From: Sphingomonas caeni
GTDB taxonomy: Bacteria; Pseudomonadota; Alphaproteobacteria; Sphingomonadales; Sphingomonadaceae
DNA length: 64,000 nt
NCBI RefSeq assembly: GCF_026013415.1
Contig: NZ_JAPDOK010000007.1
Location: 62,001 to 126,000, forward strand
Reading direction: 5' to 3'
In this document: piece after piece, positions 20,080 to 28,657 of the stretch
Numbering within the stretch: the first letter of the stretch is position 1
How the letters are laid out: each line of letters opens with the position of its first letter
The notes under the pieces: generated by a model
The model's input: only the letters and a program-made list of their open reading frames with translations
Database searches by the model: none
What the model was told of the DNA's origin: nothing
Program-made: the position numbers and the translations under genes

Positions 20080-20232
20080 TCCCTCTCCCTTTGAGGGAGG
20101 GAGGGAGCCGCGAAGCGGCGGAAGGGTGAGGGTGACCTTGCCTTTTGGCTGTGCCGTCGCCCAACCATTCACCCTCACCCTTCCCACCGCCTTCGGCGGC
20201 GGGCCCCTTCCCTCTCCCGAAGGGAGAGGGAG
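20080..20232. repeat. GC-rich inverted repeat, 'ccctctccc' type (R5-like)
   Basis: The outer arms 'ccctctccctttgagggagg' and 'ccctctcccgaagggagagg' are mutually inverted, and the inner arms 'gaagggtgagggtga' and 'tcaccctcacccttc' form a perfect stem. It lies 3' of the TonB receptor gene and belongs to the same style as 3491-3616 and 26211-26332. Confidence 0.7.
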
Positions 20233-20317
20233 AAAGGAAAAGGGAGGCCGCGCGGGCGGCGACCTCCCTTCCCTCGACCTCCCCCGGCCATGGCGGGAGG
20301 CCAAGTCTGTCCGGAAA

Positions 20318-22741
20318 TCAGAAGCGCTTGCTGACCGTCACGCCATAGGTCCGCGGTTCGCCGGGCTGGCCGACGACCAGGCCGGTGCTGCCCGACTGGG
20401 TCGAGAGCAGCTCGAAATAGTCCTGGCCGAAGGCGTTGCGGACCCAGCCGAAGATGTTGAGGTCGCCCTGGCGCCAGCCGAGCCGGAAGTTCGACAGCGA
20501 ATAGCCGTCGATATCGGTGTAGCGCGAGCGCGAGGGATTGGACGAGAATTTCGAGCGGTAGCTGCCGTCATAGCCGAAATAGAGCTCGCCCCCGGCGACC
20601 GGCGCATTGACCTCGCCGCCGAACGAAAAGCTCCATTTCGAGATGCCGGGCAGGATCTGCCCCGAAATGTCGCAGACCAGCGGGCTGAGCCCGGGCGTGC
20701 CCGCGGGCGCCGGGGTCGCGCCGTTCAGGGCGGGGCTGCCGCCGGAAAGTTCGGGCGGGCACGGCGCGTTGGTGAAGCGGACATATTTGGCGTCGGTGAA
20801 GGCGCCGTTGAAGTAGAGGCTGCCGCGCTCGCTCGGGCGGAACGACGAGTCCCATTCGAACCCGCGCACGCGCACCTTGCCCGCATTGGCGAGATAGCCG
20901 CGGATCACGGTGATCTGGCCGTTGTTCACCGTCGCCTGGTAATCGTCGATCTCGGTCCAGAAGCCGGCAAGGTTGACCGTCAGGCGGCGGTCGAGGAACT
21001 GGGTCTTGAGCCCCGCCTCGAAGTGATTGACGCGCTCGGGCTTGACCGTCTGCACCGACAGATCGACCCCGGTATTGGTCGCGTTGAGCGGCAGGCCGGA
21101 AAGGTTGATGCCGCCGGACTTGAAGCTGCGCGCGTAGGTCAGATAGCCGTGCACGTCGGGGCTGAAATCGTACGAGAGGGTGACGTCACCCGAGACGTTC
21201 CATGCACTGAAGTGCGGCGCATAGCTTTGCGGGGCGAGCACGCCGAGCTGATCGTTGTTGAGCGTGGTGCTGCCGGTGCTGGTGGTCACCACCGCCGAAT
21301 AGGAGCCGCTCTTCTCGTCATAGTTGAGGCGCAGGCCCGGCTGGATGCGCAGCCCCGGCAGGATCTCCCAGTTGAGCTTGCCGAACAGCGCGAAGCTGGT
21401 GTTGTCGAAGCTGATCGTGTTGGTCGAGGTCAGCCCGTTGAGCACCGCGGGGTTGTTCGCATTGGCGCTGCTCGGGTTGAGCAGCCAGCGGCTTGCCGCG
21501 GGCCCCTGGACCTGTGAGCCCTGGGTGTTGATCTTCTGATGGAAGACGAAGGCGCCCGCAGTGTATTGAAGTCGGCGGTTGCCGTTCGAGGCGATGCGGA
21601 TTTCCTGCGAGACCTGGGTCTGCTGCGAGGGGTTCTGCGACTTGATCGTGATCGGCAGACCGACGAAATCGCGATCGTTGGCGGGCTGCCAGTCCCAATA
21701 GCGCCACGCGCTCACGGTGGTGATCGTCGCCGGGCCGATATCCCAGTTGGCGACCAGCGAGGCGCCGCCGATTTCCTGCCGCGAATTGATGTCGGCATCG
21801 AGATCGGTCACGCGGTCGAACGGGTTGAGGCTCGGCGGGGTATAGTTGAAGGCCGCGGCGAGCGCCGCGTACTGGCGGTTGAGCGGGCGCTGGGTCGCGC
21901 CGACCCGCGCATAGACCTGGACGCAGCAAAGCGGGTTCTGGACGTTGAAATCGCCCGCCAGGGTGATGTCGAGATTGGGCGCGGCGCGCACCAGCACCTG
22001 GCCGCGGACGCCGAAATTCTGCTGGCGGTGCAAATCCTCGCCGGTGGCGACATTGTGGATCGTGCCGTCGCGGCGGGTGAATGAGGTGGAGAGGCGCGCC
22101 GCCACGGTATCGCCGATCAGCGGGCCCGAAACCGAGCCCTTGAGCTGGAGGAAATTGTAGCGGCCATAGGTCGCCTCGACGCGCCCCTCGGGCGAGAAGG
22201 CGGGCGGACGCGTGGTGATGTTGACCGCGCCGGCGGTGGTGTTCTTGCCGTAGAGCGTGCCCTGCGGCCCGCGCAGCACCTCGACCTGGCCGACATCGAC
22301 GAAATCGAAGGTCGAGGCGCCGACGCGGCCGATATAGACGCCGTCGACATAGAAGCCGACGCCCTGCTCGATCCCGTCATTGGTGAGGCCGAACGGCGCG
22401 CCCAGGCCGCGGATGTTGATCGCGGAGTTGCGCGGGTTGCTCGAATAGAATTGCAGCGTGGGCTGCTGTTGCTGGAGGCGGTTGACGTTGTAGTTGCCGG
22501 CATTGGCCAGGTCGTTGCCATTGACCACGGTCACCGCGATCGGAACCTCCTGCACTCGCTCCTGACGGCGGCGCGCGGTGACGACGATGGTGCCGTCGTC
22601 CTTCACATTCTGCCCATCCTGCGCCTGCGGATCCTCAGCAGCAACGGCAGCGGCGGGGGGATCCTCCGGAAGCGGAGCGGCGGTGGCCGCGATAGGCGAG
22701 GTCCCGGCAAGAAGCGCCAGCGTCAGGGTCGAAAGGCTCAT
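20318..22741 (-). CDS. TonB-dependent receptor
   Basis: 807 residues. Signal peptide at 1-22, then a TonB-box-like and plug region with 'TIVVTARRRQERVQEVPIAV' (near residue 50), a typical sphingomonad plug entry, and 'QVEVLRGPQGTLYGKNTTAG' at the plug-barrel border. The remainder is a 22-strand-type beta barrel ending in the outer-membrane signature 'YGVTVSKRF'. It imports a ligand across the outer membrane with energy from TonB. The ligand is unknown: no linked sulfatase, siderophore or sugar genes are nearby. Its ATG at 22741 has 'aagggga' upstream. Confidence 0.93.
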   Translation of the reverse strand: MSLSTLTLALLAGTSPIAATAAPLPEDPPAAAVAAEDPQAQDGQNVKDDGTIVVTARRRQERVQEVPIAVTVVNGNDLANAGNYNVNRLQQQQPTLQFYSSNPRNSAINIRGLGAPFGLTNDGIEQGVGFYVDGVYIGRVGASTFDFVDVGQVEVLRGPQGTLYGKNTTAGAVNITTRPPAFSPEGRVEATYGRYNFLQLKGSVSGPLIGDTVAARLSTSFTRRDGTIHNVATGEDLHRQQNFGVRGQVLVRAAPNLDITLAGDFNVQNPLCCVQVYARVGATQRPLNRQYAALAAAFNYTPPSLNPFDRVTDLDADINSRQEIGGASLVANWDIGPATITTVSAWRYWDWQPANDRDFVGLPITIKSQNPSQQTQVSQEIRIASNGNRRLQYTAGAFVFHQKINTQGSQVQGPAASRWLLNPSSANANNPAVLNGLTSTNTISFDNTSFALFGKLNWEILPGLRIQPGLRLNYDEKSGSYSAVVTTSTGSTTLNNDQLGVLAPQSYAPHFSAWNVSGDVTLSYDFSPDVHGYLTYARSFKSGGINLSGLPLNATNTGVDLSVQTVKPERVNHFEAGLKTQFLDRRLTVNLAGFWTEIDDYQATVNNGQITVIRGYLANAGKVRVRGFEWDSSFRPSERGSLYFNGAFTDAKYVRFTNAPCPPELSGGSPALNGATPAPAGTPGLSPLVCDISGQILPGISKWSFSFGGEVNAPVAGGELYFGYDGSYRSKFSSNPSRSRYTDIDGYSLSNFRLGWRQGDLNIFGWVRNAFGQDYFELLSTQSGSTGLVVGQPGEPRTYGVTVSKRF

Positions 22742-22765
22742 TGGGATCCCCTTGTCATCGTGTCG

Positions 22766-22798
22766 CGCTAATCTCCATCGATTTAGGGGATATTAGCG
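22766..22798. promoter_or_regulatory. Inverted repeat upstream of the TonB receptor
   Basis: 'cgctaat' (22766-22772) and 'attagcg' (22792-22798) are exact inverted arms 19 bp apart, 25-57 bp before the receptor start. This is either an operator or a 5'-leader hairpin for the receptor mRNA. Confidence 0.4.
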
Positions 22799-22865
22799 AG
22801 CAAGGAGATGTTTAACCAGCCCTAGCATGGGTTTCCGGCGCTTGCGGCGGGCGGTTGGGCGCACC

Positions 22866-22894
22866 CTTGAAACCGGGACGCGTTGATCCAAGAT
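22866..22894 (+). promoter_or_regulatory. Candidate RpoH (heat-shock sigma) promoter for hsp20
   Basis: 'cttgaaa' at 22866-22872 equals the sigma-32 -35 element, and 'tccaagat' at 22887-22894, about 14-15 bp downstream, approximates its -10 element (CCCCATnT). It lies about 100 bp upstream of the hsp20 start codon. Confidence 0.45.
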
Positions 22895-22992
22895 AAGTCC
22901 AGCGGGGCGCCAACCGGGCTTCGCAAAGACCAGGACACGCCGATTTCCGGGTGTCCGCAAGACGTTCAACTTGCTCAACGATGAGGATTGAA

Positions 22993-23460
22993 ATGCGTCA
23001 GTTCGACTTTTCCCCCTTCCGCCGCTCCACCATCGGCTTCGACCGGCTCTTCGACATGCTCGAAGCCAGCGCGCGTCAGCAGGCGTCGGAGAATTATCCC
23101 CCCTTCAACCTCGAGCGCGTCGCCGAGGACCGCTACCGGATCACGCTCGCCGTCGCCGGCTTCAAGGCCGATGAGATCGACGTGACCGCGCAGCAGAATT
23201 TGCTGACCGTTGCCGGCAAGAAGGCCGATAGCGACACCGGTCACGGCGCGTTCCTGCACCTCGGCATCGCCAATCGCAGCTTCGAGCGCCGCTTCGAGCT
23301 CGCCGATTTCGTGCGGGTCGAGAATGCCGGCCTGGCCGACGGCCTGCTGGTGATCGAGCTGGTCCGCGAAGTGCCCGAGGCGATGAAGCCCAAGAAGATC
23401 GCGGTCCGATCGGGCAGCGAACCCCAGGCGATCGCCTATGAGGCTGCCAACGCGGCCTGA
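22993..23460 (+). CDS. Hsp20 family small heat-shock protein (IbpA-like)
   Basis: 155 residues from the ATG at 22993 with 'gagga' upstream. It is a holdase chaperone that binds unfolding proteins. The alpha-crystallin domain covers roughly residues 35-125, with 'PPFNLERVAEDRYRITLAVA' at its start and 'FERRFELADFVRVENAGLAD' near its end; 'PKKIAVRSG' follows in the tail. It is preceded by a sigma-32-like promoter and followed by a strong terminator, so it is probably a single-gene heat-shock unit. Confidence 0.92.
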   Translation: MRQFDFSPFRRSTIGFDRLFDMLEASARQQASENYPPFNLERVAEDRYRITLAVAGFKADEIDVTAQQNLLTVAGKKADSDTGHGAFLHLGIANRSFERRFELADFVRVENAGLADGLLVIELVREVPEAMKPKKIAVRSGSEPQAIAYEAANAA

Positions 23461-23510
23461 TATTTGACCTCCCCCTCGCGGCATCTTCCTCCCTTTGGGT
23501 GTCGCAGCAG

Positions 23511-23541
23511 AGGCGCCCGGACCGCGGTTCGGGCGCCTTTT
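23511..23541 (+). terminator. Rho-independent terminator of hsp20
   Basis: 'aggcgcccg' (23511-23519) pairs with 'cgggcgcct' (23530-23538) around a short loop and is followed by T residues. It lies 50 bp after the hsp20 stop. Confidence 0.85.
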
Positions 23542-23560
23542 GCTTGGGGAGGACAAAAAA

Positions 23561-23574
23561 TGTTCGCGCTAACA
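23561..23574. promoter_or_regulatory. LacI-type operator-like palindrome
   Basis: 'tgttcgcgctaaca' differs by one base from the perfect palindrome TGTTAGCGCTAACA used by many LacI/GalR-family repressors, and the flanking bases extend the symmetry (aaaaatgtt...aacattttt, 23556-23579). It lies upstream of the PAS-domain gene. Confidence 0.4.
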
Positions 23575-23647
23575 TTTTTCCGGAACCATTGATTTGGATC
23601 AGCGTTGTGCGTGCGGGGTCTGGCGGGATTTTGGGGCAGTGCGTTAC

Positions 23648-24220
23648 GTGGACATCAAATTGGAATCCGCAGAATTTCTGCTGAAGTCGGCGCTGGGCGC
23701 CATCAGCGGGCCGAGCGAAGCGATGATGGACGCGCTCGATGCGCTCCCCGCCGCGATCTACCTGACCGACATCGATGGCAATGTGACGCACTATAACCGC
23801 GCATGCGTGCCGTTCGCCGGGCGCACCCCGCGCCCGGGCCGGGACCGCTGGTGCGTCACCTGGAAGCTGTTCACTGCGGAGGGCGAGGCGCTTCCGCACG
23901 ATCGCTGTCCGATGGCGGTGGCGATCAAGCAGGGCCGCGAGATTCGCGGGGTCGAGGCCTGGGCCGAGCGGCCCGACGGCAGCCGCGTCCGCTTCCTCCC
24001 CTTCCCCACCTTGCTGTTCGACGATGGCGGCAATGTCATCGGCGCGGTCAACCTGCTGATCGACGTCACCGACCGCCGCCGCGCCGACGACCTGCGCGAC
24101 CAGGCCGCGCGCTGCCGCCGCCTGAGCAGCAGCGTGCTCGATCGCCGCACGCTCGACGCCCTCAACGACATGGCCAACGAATATGAGGCCGAAGCCGAGC
24201 GGCTGGCGCGCCTGAATTAG
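23648..24220 (+). CDS. PAS-domain protein
   Basis: About 190 residues; GTG codons at 23648 and 23639 are both possible starts (TTG at 23594 less likely). A single PAS domain fills residues ~25-135: 'LDALPAAIYLTDIDGNVTHY' at its start and 'VIGAVNLLIDVTDRRRADDL' at its end. The C-terminal ~50 residues are helical and charged. There is no kinase, GGDEF or HTH output domain, so it may be a stand-alone sensor or partner. Its TAG stop is formed at the junction with the MITE-like element that follows, so the original C-terminus may have been longer or different. Confidence 0.78.
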   Translation: MDIKLESAEFLLKSALGAISGPSEAMMDALDALPAAIYLTDIDGNVTHYNRACVPFAGRTPRPGRDRWCVTWKLFTAEGEALPHDRCPMAVAIKQGREIRGVEAWAERPDGSRVRFLPFPTLLFDDGGNVIGAVNLLIDVTDRRRADDLRDQAARCRRLSSSVLDRRTLDALNDMANEYEAEAERLARLN

Positions 24221-24491
24221 GGTGTGTCCTCGCTACCCGCGACGGTCGTGACGGAGCGCATTTTGGCGCAGGGCTAGAAGCGAGGAGTGGAGCGATGCGA
24301 CTGCATCGTGACCGACGAGCGACGCCGCCATGCGCCAAAATGCGCCCGCCCCGAAGGGGTCGTCGCCCGGAGAGGGGCGCTGGACTGCGTCAGGCCGCTT
24401 GCGCGTAGCACCGCTACGCGACTGCGCGACCTTCCTTGCCAGCGCCCCTCTCCGGGCGATCACGGCCATCGCGGGTAGCGAGAACACACCC
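24220..24491. mobile_element. 272-bp MITE-like element with TA target duplication
   Basis: Terminal inverted repeats of about 23 bp, 'gggtgtgtcctcgctaccc' and its complement at the right end, match with one mismatch, and a TA dinucleotide flanks each side (24218-24219 and 24492-24493), as produced by IS630/mariner-type transposases. Inside are two more inverted pairs: 'gcgcattttggcgca' with 'tgcgccaaaatgcgc', and 'cgcccggagaggggcgctgg' with its complement. There is no transposase gene, so it is non-autonomous. Confidence 0.75.
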
Positions 24492-24549
24492 TAGCCGCAC
24501 CAAAGCCCCCTCCTCGTGCGAGGAGAGGGCCCGATGCCTGGATCGACGA

Positions 24550-25143
24550 TCAGTATTGAAGCGTGCCGGCGCCCGTCTTGGTCAGGCCGGTGGTGGGCCG
24601 GCTGGAGGGCTGCGCACGCGGCCGGCCGCCGGTGGCACCCTCGTCGGCACCCGCCTTGCGGCCATGGAGGACAGGACGGCCGAGCGCCGTGGGGTCGCCC
24701 GAGGGGCGGTCGCGCAGGTCGCTCGCCGAGCCATGGGGGCCGTTGAAGGCCGGGCGGCGGCCCGCAGTGGGATCGCCCGAGGGGCGGTCACGCAGGTTGG
24801 TCGCGGAACCGTGCGGACCGTCGAAGCCGTCGCGGCACGGCGGACGCGCTTCGGTCGGATCGCTCGAGGGGCGGTCGCGCAGGTTGCTCGCGGAACCGTG
24901 CGGACCGTCGAAGCCGTCGCCGCGGGACGTCGGGGCCGCCTCGCGCCCGAGATTGGTGCGATAGAAGCCGCGAACCGTGCTGGGCTGGCTAGCAGTAGCG
25001 GAGGAGATCGGGCCGTTATTGCCGTCGAATACCTTGACGTGACCGCGGCCCGCCGTGGCGGCGCAGTCATTATTCTGCGCGAAGGCAGGTGCGGCGACGA
25101 CGAGCGCGGAGACGGCGGCGGCGATGATGATCGACTTCGACAT
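24550..25143 (-). CDS. Secreted protein with tandem 'DGPHGSAxxLRDRPSxDPT' repeats
   Basis: 197 residues from the ATG at 25143. A signal peptide (to about 'APAFAQ') precedes a short Cys-containing region and then three consecutive copies of a ~28-residue unit sharing 'FDGPHGSAxNLRDRPSxDPT' (the third begins FNGPHGSASDLRDRP). The tail is Gly/Thr/Arg-rich. The units are 78 and 87 bp apart at DNA level (about 24703, 24781 and 24868). Probably an unstructured periplasmic or secreted protein; I do not recognise the family. It is divergent from the HTH gene, with a cluster of GTTGCA palindromes between. Confidence 0.65.
   Translation of the reverse strand: MSKSIIIAAAVSALVVAAPAFAQNNDCAATAGRGHVKVFDGNNGPISSATASQPSTVRGFYRTNLGREAAPTSRGDGFDGPHGSASNLRDRPSSDPTEARPPCRDGFDGPHGSATNLRDRPSGDPTAGRRPAFNGPHGSASDLRDRPSGDPTALGRPVLHGRKAGADEGATGGRPRAQPSSRPTTGLTKTGAGTLQY
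24660..24930. repeat. Three in-frame tandem repeats inside the secreted-protein gene
   Basis: 'gaggggcggtc.cgcaggt' recurs at about 24701, 24779 and 24866, with most of the intervening sequence also conserved, giving repeat periods of 78 and 87 bp (both multiples of 3). Confidence 0.75.
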
Positions 25144-25226
25144 GATGTGCATCCTCTATCCTGTTCGACCGGCGGTGCTGCCGGTCCGATGGAGGGCCCA
25201 CTAGGCGGCCTGCGGCGGTGCGGGCA

Positions 25227-25290
25227 GTTGCAACGGCGCGCCGCGGCCTGCGCAACCGCCGTGCAACGTTGCATGCAACGGTTGCATTTG
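25227..25290. promoter_or_regulatory. Cluster of GTTGCA/TGCAAC palindromes
   Basis: 'gttgcaac' (25227-25234), 'gcaacgttgc' (25263-25272), 'gttgcatgcaac' (25268-25279) and a further 'ggttgca' form overlapping palindromes in the 173-bp divergent region. They are good candidates for operators of the adjacent HTH regulator. Confidence 0.5.
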
Positions 25291-25316
25291 GCGCCCGGCT
25301 GTGCGGTATTCGGCGC

Positions 25317-26204
25317 ATGGGGGGCGATCCCAACTTTTCGGACCGGCTGGGGCTGGTGCTCAAGGCGCTGTCGATCAGCGGCGGCCGGCTGGCTGCCGAT
25401 GTCGGGGTCGACAAGTCGCTGGTGAGCCGCTGGTGCTCGGGCGCGGTCACGCCCTCGGCGCATAATCTGGCGCGGCTGACCCAGGCGATCGCGGTGCGGC
25501 ATCCCGGCTTCACCATGCTCGACTGGGAGCTCGACCTGCCCGCGCTGGCCGCGCGGTTCGGGGTGGCGCCGCCGGCGGCGGCCGCGCCGGCGTCCGCGAT
25601 GCCGAGCGCCTTTGCCGAGTGGCTCGCCATCCCCACGCTCCAGGATGCCGCGCGCGAGGGCGCCGCGCTGCACGGCGCGCTCGCCGGGATCTGGCGGACC
25701 ACCCGCCCCAGCCCCGAATTCCGCGGCAAATTCGCGCACGACCATGCCATTCTCGAGCCGACCCCGGACGGGACGATCCGCTTTCGGACGGGGGTGTTTT
25801 CGGCGAGGCTGGTCGGCTGGTCGGTGGTGGTGGGCGAGCAGATCTATGGCTGCGCGACCGATCCGCTGACCGGTGCCTCGATCTTCTCGATCTTCAACTT
25901 TGTCCGCCGGCCGCGGATCGACATGATGGACGGGATCACGCTCTCGTGCATGGCGCATGCCGGCGGCGCGCCGGTCGCGAATGCCTGCATGCTAGAACGG
26001 ATCTGCGACCTGACCGGCGATCCGGCGGCGGACAATGCGCGCTATGAGGAGCTGCTGACCCAGCATCCGCTCGCGCCCGACGGATCGGTGCCCGAGGCGA
26101 TCCGCAACCACCTGCTGTTCGATTGCGGCCCCGGCGCGATGGCGGCAGGGGGCGACCATGTGATGATGATGCGCGCGATGAACTCGCTGGCGCGGGCGGG
26201 TTAG
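25317..26204 (+). CDS. Predicted HTH regulator with C-terminal sensor-like domain
   Basis: 295 residues from the ATG at 25317. The N-terminal ~60 residues resemble a Cro/C1-type helix-turn-helix: 'GGRLAADVGVDKSLVSRWCS' followed by 'HNLARLTQAIA'. The remaining ~220 residues contain 'FRTGVFSARLVGWSVVVGEQ' and 'GASIFSIFNFVRRPRIDMMD', a beta-rich domain that could bind a ligand; I cannot name it. Transcribed away from the tandem-repeat gene, it probably controls that gene and itself through the GTTGCA palindromes. Confidence 0.65.
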   Translation: MGGDPNFSDRLGLVLKALSISGGRLAADVGVDKSLVSRWCSGAVTPSAHNLARLTQAIAVRHPGFTMLDWELDLPALAARFGVAPPAAAAPASAMPSAFAEWLAIPTLQDAAREGAALHGALAGIWRTTRPSPEFRGKFAHDHAILEPTPDGTIRFRTGVFSARLVGWSVVVGEQIYGCATDPLTGASIFSIFNFVRRPRIDMMDGITLSCMAHAGGAPVANACMLERICDLTGDPAADNARYEELLTQHPLAPDGSVPEAIRNHLLFDCGPGAMAAGGDHVMMMRAMNSLARAG

Positions 26205-26210
26205 GATATT

Positions 26211-26332
26211 ATCCTCCCCCGCCAGGGGGAGGTGGCGCCGAAGGCGTCGGAGGGGGAGGACACGACAAAGAGGTGGCTGCCGCCCTCCCCCTCCGTCAGC
26301 TGCGCTGACACCTCCCCCTGGCGGGGGAGGAT
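26211..26332. repeat. GC-rich inverted repeat, 'cctccccc' type (R5)
   Basis: The ends 'atcctcccccgccaggggga' and 'tccccctggcgggggaggat' are inverted, with an inner pair 'gtcggagggggagg' and 'cctccccctccg'. It lies between the convergent HTH and pyrG genes, where it could serve as a two-way terminator. Confidence 0.7.
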
Positions 26333-26338
26333 TACGGG

Positions 26339-27970
26339 TTAGACCAGCCGGCTCTGTTTCACCGCCGCTTCGATGAAGCTCGCGAACAGCGGATGCGGAT
26401 CGAAGGGCTTGGACTTGAGCTCGGGGTGGAACTGGACGCCCACGAACCAGGGATGATCGGGCCGCTCGACGATCTCGGGGAGCGTGCCGTCGGGCGACAT
26501 GCCCGAAAACACCAGCCCGCCCTTTTCGAGCACGTCCTTGTAGCCGGTATTGACCTCATAGCGGTGGCGGTGGCGCTCGCTGATGTCGGTTGCCTGATAG
26601 ATCGAGCTGACCACCGAATTGCCCGTGAGCTTGGCCGGATAGGCGCCGAGCCGCATCGTGCCGCCCAGATCGCCGCCTTCCTCGCGCTGCTGGAGGCCGT
26701 CCTTGCTCATCCATTCGGTGATCAGGCCGACGATGGGCACGTCGGTCTCGCCGAATTCGGTGGTGGAGGCGCTGGTCAGCCCGCCCTCGCGCGCCGCCTC
26801 GATGCACGCCATCTGCATGCCAAGACAGATGCCGAAGAACGGGACGTTGCGTTCGCGCGCGAAGCGGACGCTGGCGATCTTGCCCTCGCTCCCGCGCTCG
26901 CCGAAACCGCCGGGGACCAGGATCGCGTGCATCGGCTCGAGCCGGGCGGCGATCTCGTCCTCGTCGCCCTCGAACAATTCAGCGTCGAGCCAGCGGATAT
27001 TGACCTTCACCCGATTGGCGATGCCGCCATGGATGAGCGCCTCGTGGAGCGACTTATAGGCGTCGGGCAAGCCGACATATTTGCCGACCACGCCGATCGT
27101 GACTTCGCCTTCGGGGTTCTCGAGCCGGTCCATGATGTCCGACCAGCGATCGAGCCGGGGCGCTTCGCCGGGTTCGATGCCGAACGCCTTCAGGACTTCG
27201 CGGTCGAGCCCCTCGGCATGATATTGCTCGGGCACCGCATAGATGCTCTTGGCGTCGAGCGCGGGGATCACCGCTTCCTTGGGGACGTTGCAGAAGAGCG
27301 CGATCTTGGCGCGCTCGCCATCGGGGAGCGGCTGTTCGCTGCGGCACACCAGCACATCGGGCGAGACGCCCAGGGCCGCGAGTTCGCGCACGCTGTGCTG
27401 GGTCGGCTTGGTCTTCAGCTCGCCCGCGGCGGCGATGTACGGCACCAGGGTCAGATGGATGCTGACCGACTGGCCGCGGCCCAGATCGTTGCGCAGCTGG
27501 CGGATCGCCTCGATAAAGGGGAGCGATTCGATGTCGCCAACGGTCCCGCCAATCTCGCACAGCACGAAATCGAGCCCGTCGACATCGTCCTGCGCGAACG
27601 CCTTGATCGCATCGGTGACGTGCGGGATCACCTGGACGGTAGCGCCCAGATAGTCGCCCTTGCGCTCGCGCGTGATGATCTGCTGGTAGATCCGGCCCGA
27701 GGTGACATTGTCCGACTGGCGCGAGGCGACCCCGGTGAAGCGCTCGTAATGACCGAGATCGAGATCGGTCTCCGCCCCGTCGTCGGTCACATAGACCTCG
27801 CCGTGCTGATAGGGCGACATCGTCCCCGGATCGACGTTCAGATAGGGGTCGAATTTCCGGATACGGACCGAATAGCCCCGCGCCTGCAGAAGCGCCGCAA
27901 GGCTCGCCGCCATCAGACCTTTACCGAGCGAGGAGACCACGCCGCCGGTGATAAATATATACCGCGCCAT
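26339..27970 (-). CDS. pyrG: CTP synthase
   Basis: 543 residues, normal length. It makes CTP from UTP, ATP and glutamine. The synthetase domain starts '[20 protein letters not shown]' with the P-loop and '[20 protein letters not shown]'. The C-terminal glutamine amidotransferase domain has the nucleophile Cys in '[11 protein letters not shown]' and the His-Glu pair in '[11 protein letters not shown]'. It is followed on the minus strand by a repeat; secG lies 102 bp upstream on the same strand and may be co-transcribed, as is common in alphaproteobacteria. Confidence 0.97.
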   Translation of the reverse strand: MARYIFITGGVVSSLGKGLMAASLAALLQARGYSVRIRKFDPYLNVDPGTMSPYQHGEVYVTDDGAETDLDLGHYERFTGVASRQSDNVTSGRIYQQIITRERKGDYLGATVQVIPHVTDAIKAFAQDDVDGLDFVLCEIGGTVGDIESLPFIEAIRQLRNDLGRGQSVSIHLTLVPYIAAAGELKTKPTQHSVRELAALGVSPDVLVCRSEQPLPDGERAKIALFCNVPKEAVIPALDAKSIYAVPEQYHAEGLDREVLKAFGIEPGEAPRLDRWSDIMDRLENPEGEVTIGVVGKYVGLPDAYKSLHEALIHGGIANRVKVNIRWLDAELFEGDEDEIAARLEPMHAILVPGGFGERGSEGKIASVRFARERNVPFFGICLGMQMACIEAAREGGLTSASTTEFGETDVPIVGLITEWMSKDGLQQREEGGDLGGTMRLGAYPAKLTGNSVVSSIYQATDISERHRHRYEVNTGYKDVLEKGGLVFSGMSPDGTLPEIVERPDHPWFVGVQFHPELKSKPFDPHPLFASFIEAAVKQSRLV

Positions 27971-28072
27971 GGGAGGAAACGCCTAGCCGGATTGGAGGCA
28001 CGCCGACAAGCGCCCGAATCCGGGCCGGCGCATATTTATTTCGGAATCGCCACTTTTCAGTGGCTTACCGAA

Positions 28073-28447
28073 TCACTTCTTGGCGGGTGCGGTCTGGTTG
28101 CCGAGCTGGATCACCTGTACCGGAGCCGCGGCGTTGGCGTCGACCGGCGCGCTGGGCAGCGGCGCGGTGATCGGCGGCGCAACCGGCGCCTGCTTCTGGA
28201 GCGAGGCGTCGATGCGGGTCGAGTGACGGCCCGCCGCCAGCACCGCCAGCGTGATGCTGAGGACGATGAAGGCACCGGCGAGGATGGCGGTGGTGCGGGT
28301 CAGGAAATCCGCGGCGCCGCGCGCCGACATCAGGCCCGAGGGGCTGCCGCCCGTGGTCAGCCCGCCGCCTTCCGACTTCTGCAAAAGAATCACCCCCACC
28401 AAGGCGGCGGAGACGAGGAACTGGACGATCGTCAGGAAGGTGATCAT
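28073..28447 (-). CDS. secG: Preprotein translocase subunit SecG
   Basis: 124 residues. Two hydrophobic helices (about residues 2-22 and 52-75) enclose the SecG signature 'VILLQKSEGGGLTTGG', followed by 'FLTRTTAILAGAFIV'. It aids SecYE-driven protein export. The tail (residues 85-124) is Ala/Pro-rich, usual in alphaproteobacteria. It lies directly upstream of pyrG; tpiA, its frequent partner, is not seen here. Confidence 0.92.
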   Translation of the reverse strand: MITFLTIVQFLVSAALVGVILLQKSEGGGLTTGGSPSGLMSARGAADFLTRTTAILAGAFIVLSITLAVLAAGRHSTRIDASLQKQAPVAPPITAPLPSAPVDANAAAPVQVIQLGNQTAPAKK

Positions 28448-28657
28448 TTCGAAACTGGGGCCTTTGTCGGTGAAGGCGCGACATAGGGGAGCAAGTGGCC
28501 CCGATCAACCTCTGCGGAATCCCCACCGAGTCCGCCTTCCGAGACCGTGGCGTCATGGCCCAAGTAACATTTCGCAATCGCACTGAAACCTTGCGGGCAC
28601 TAGGCGCGTTTAGCCCATGCGTAGGTGTAACAATTCAGAGTGAGTGCCGTGAACGCG

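Noticed and set aside
24287..24478. 63-codon frame inside the MITE
   Set aside because: No transposase features; composition follows the inverted repeats.
24660..24930. Possible CRISPR array
   Set aside because: The three units are in-frame protein repeats (78 and 87 bp periods) with no unique spacers or cas genes.
26393..28486. 697-codon plus-strand frame opposite pyrG and secG
   Set aside because: Antisense of pyrG/secG, low-complexity protein.
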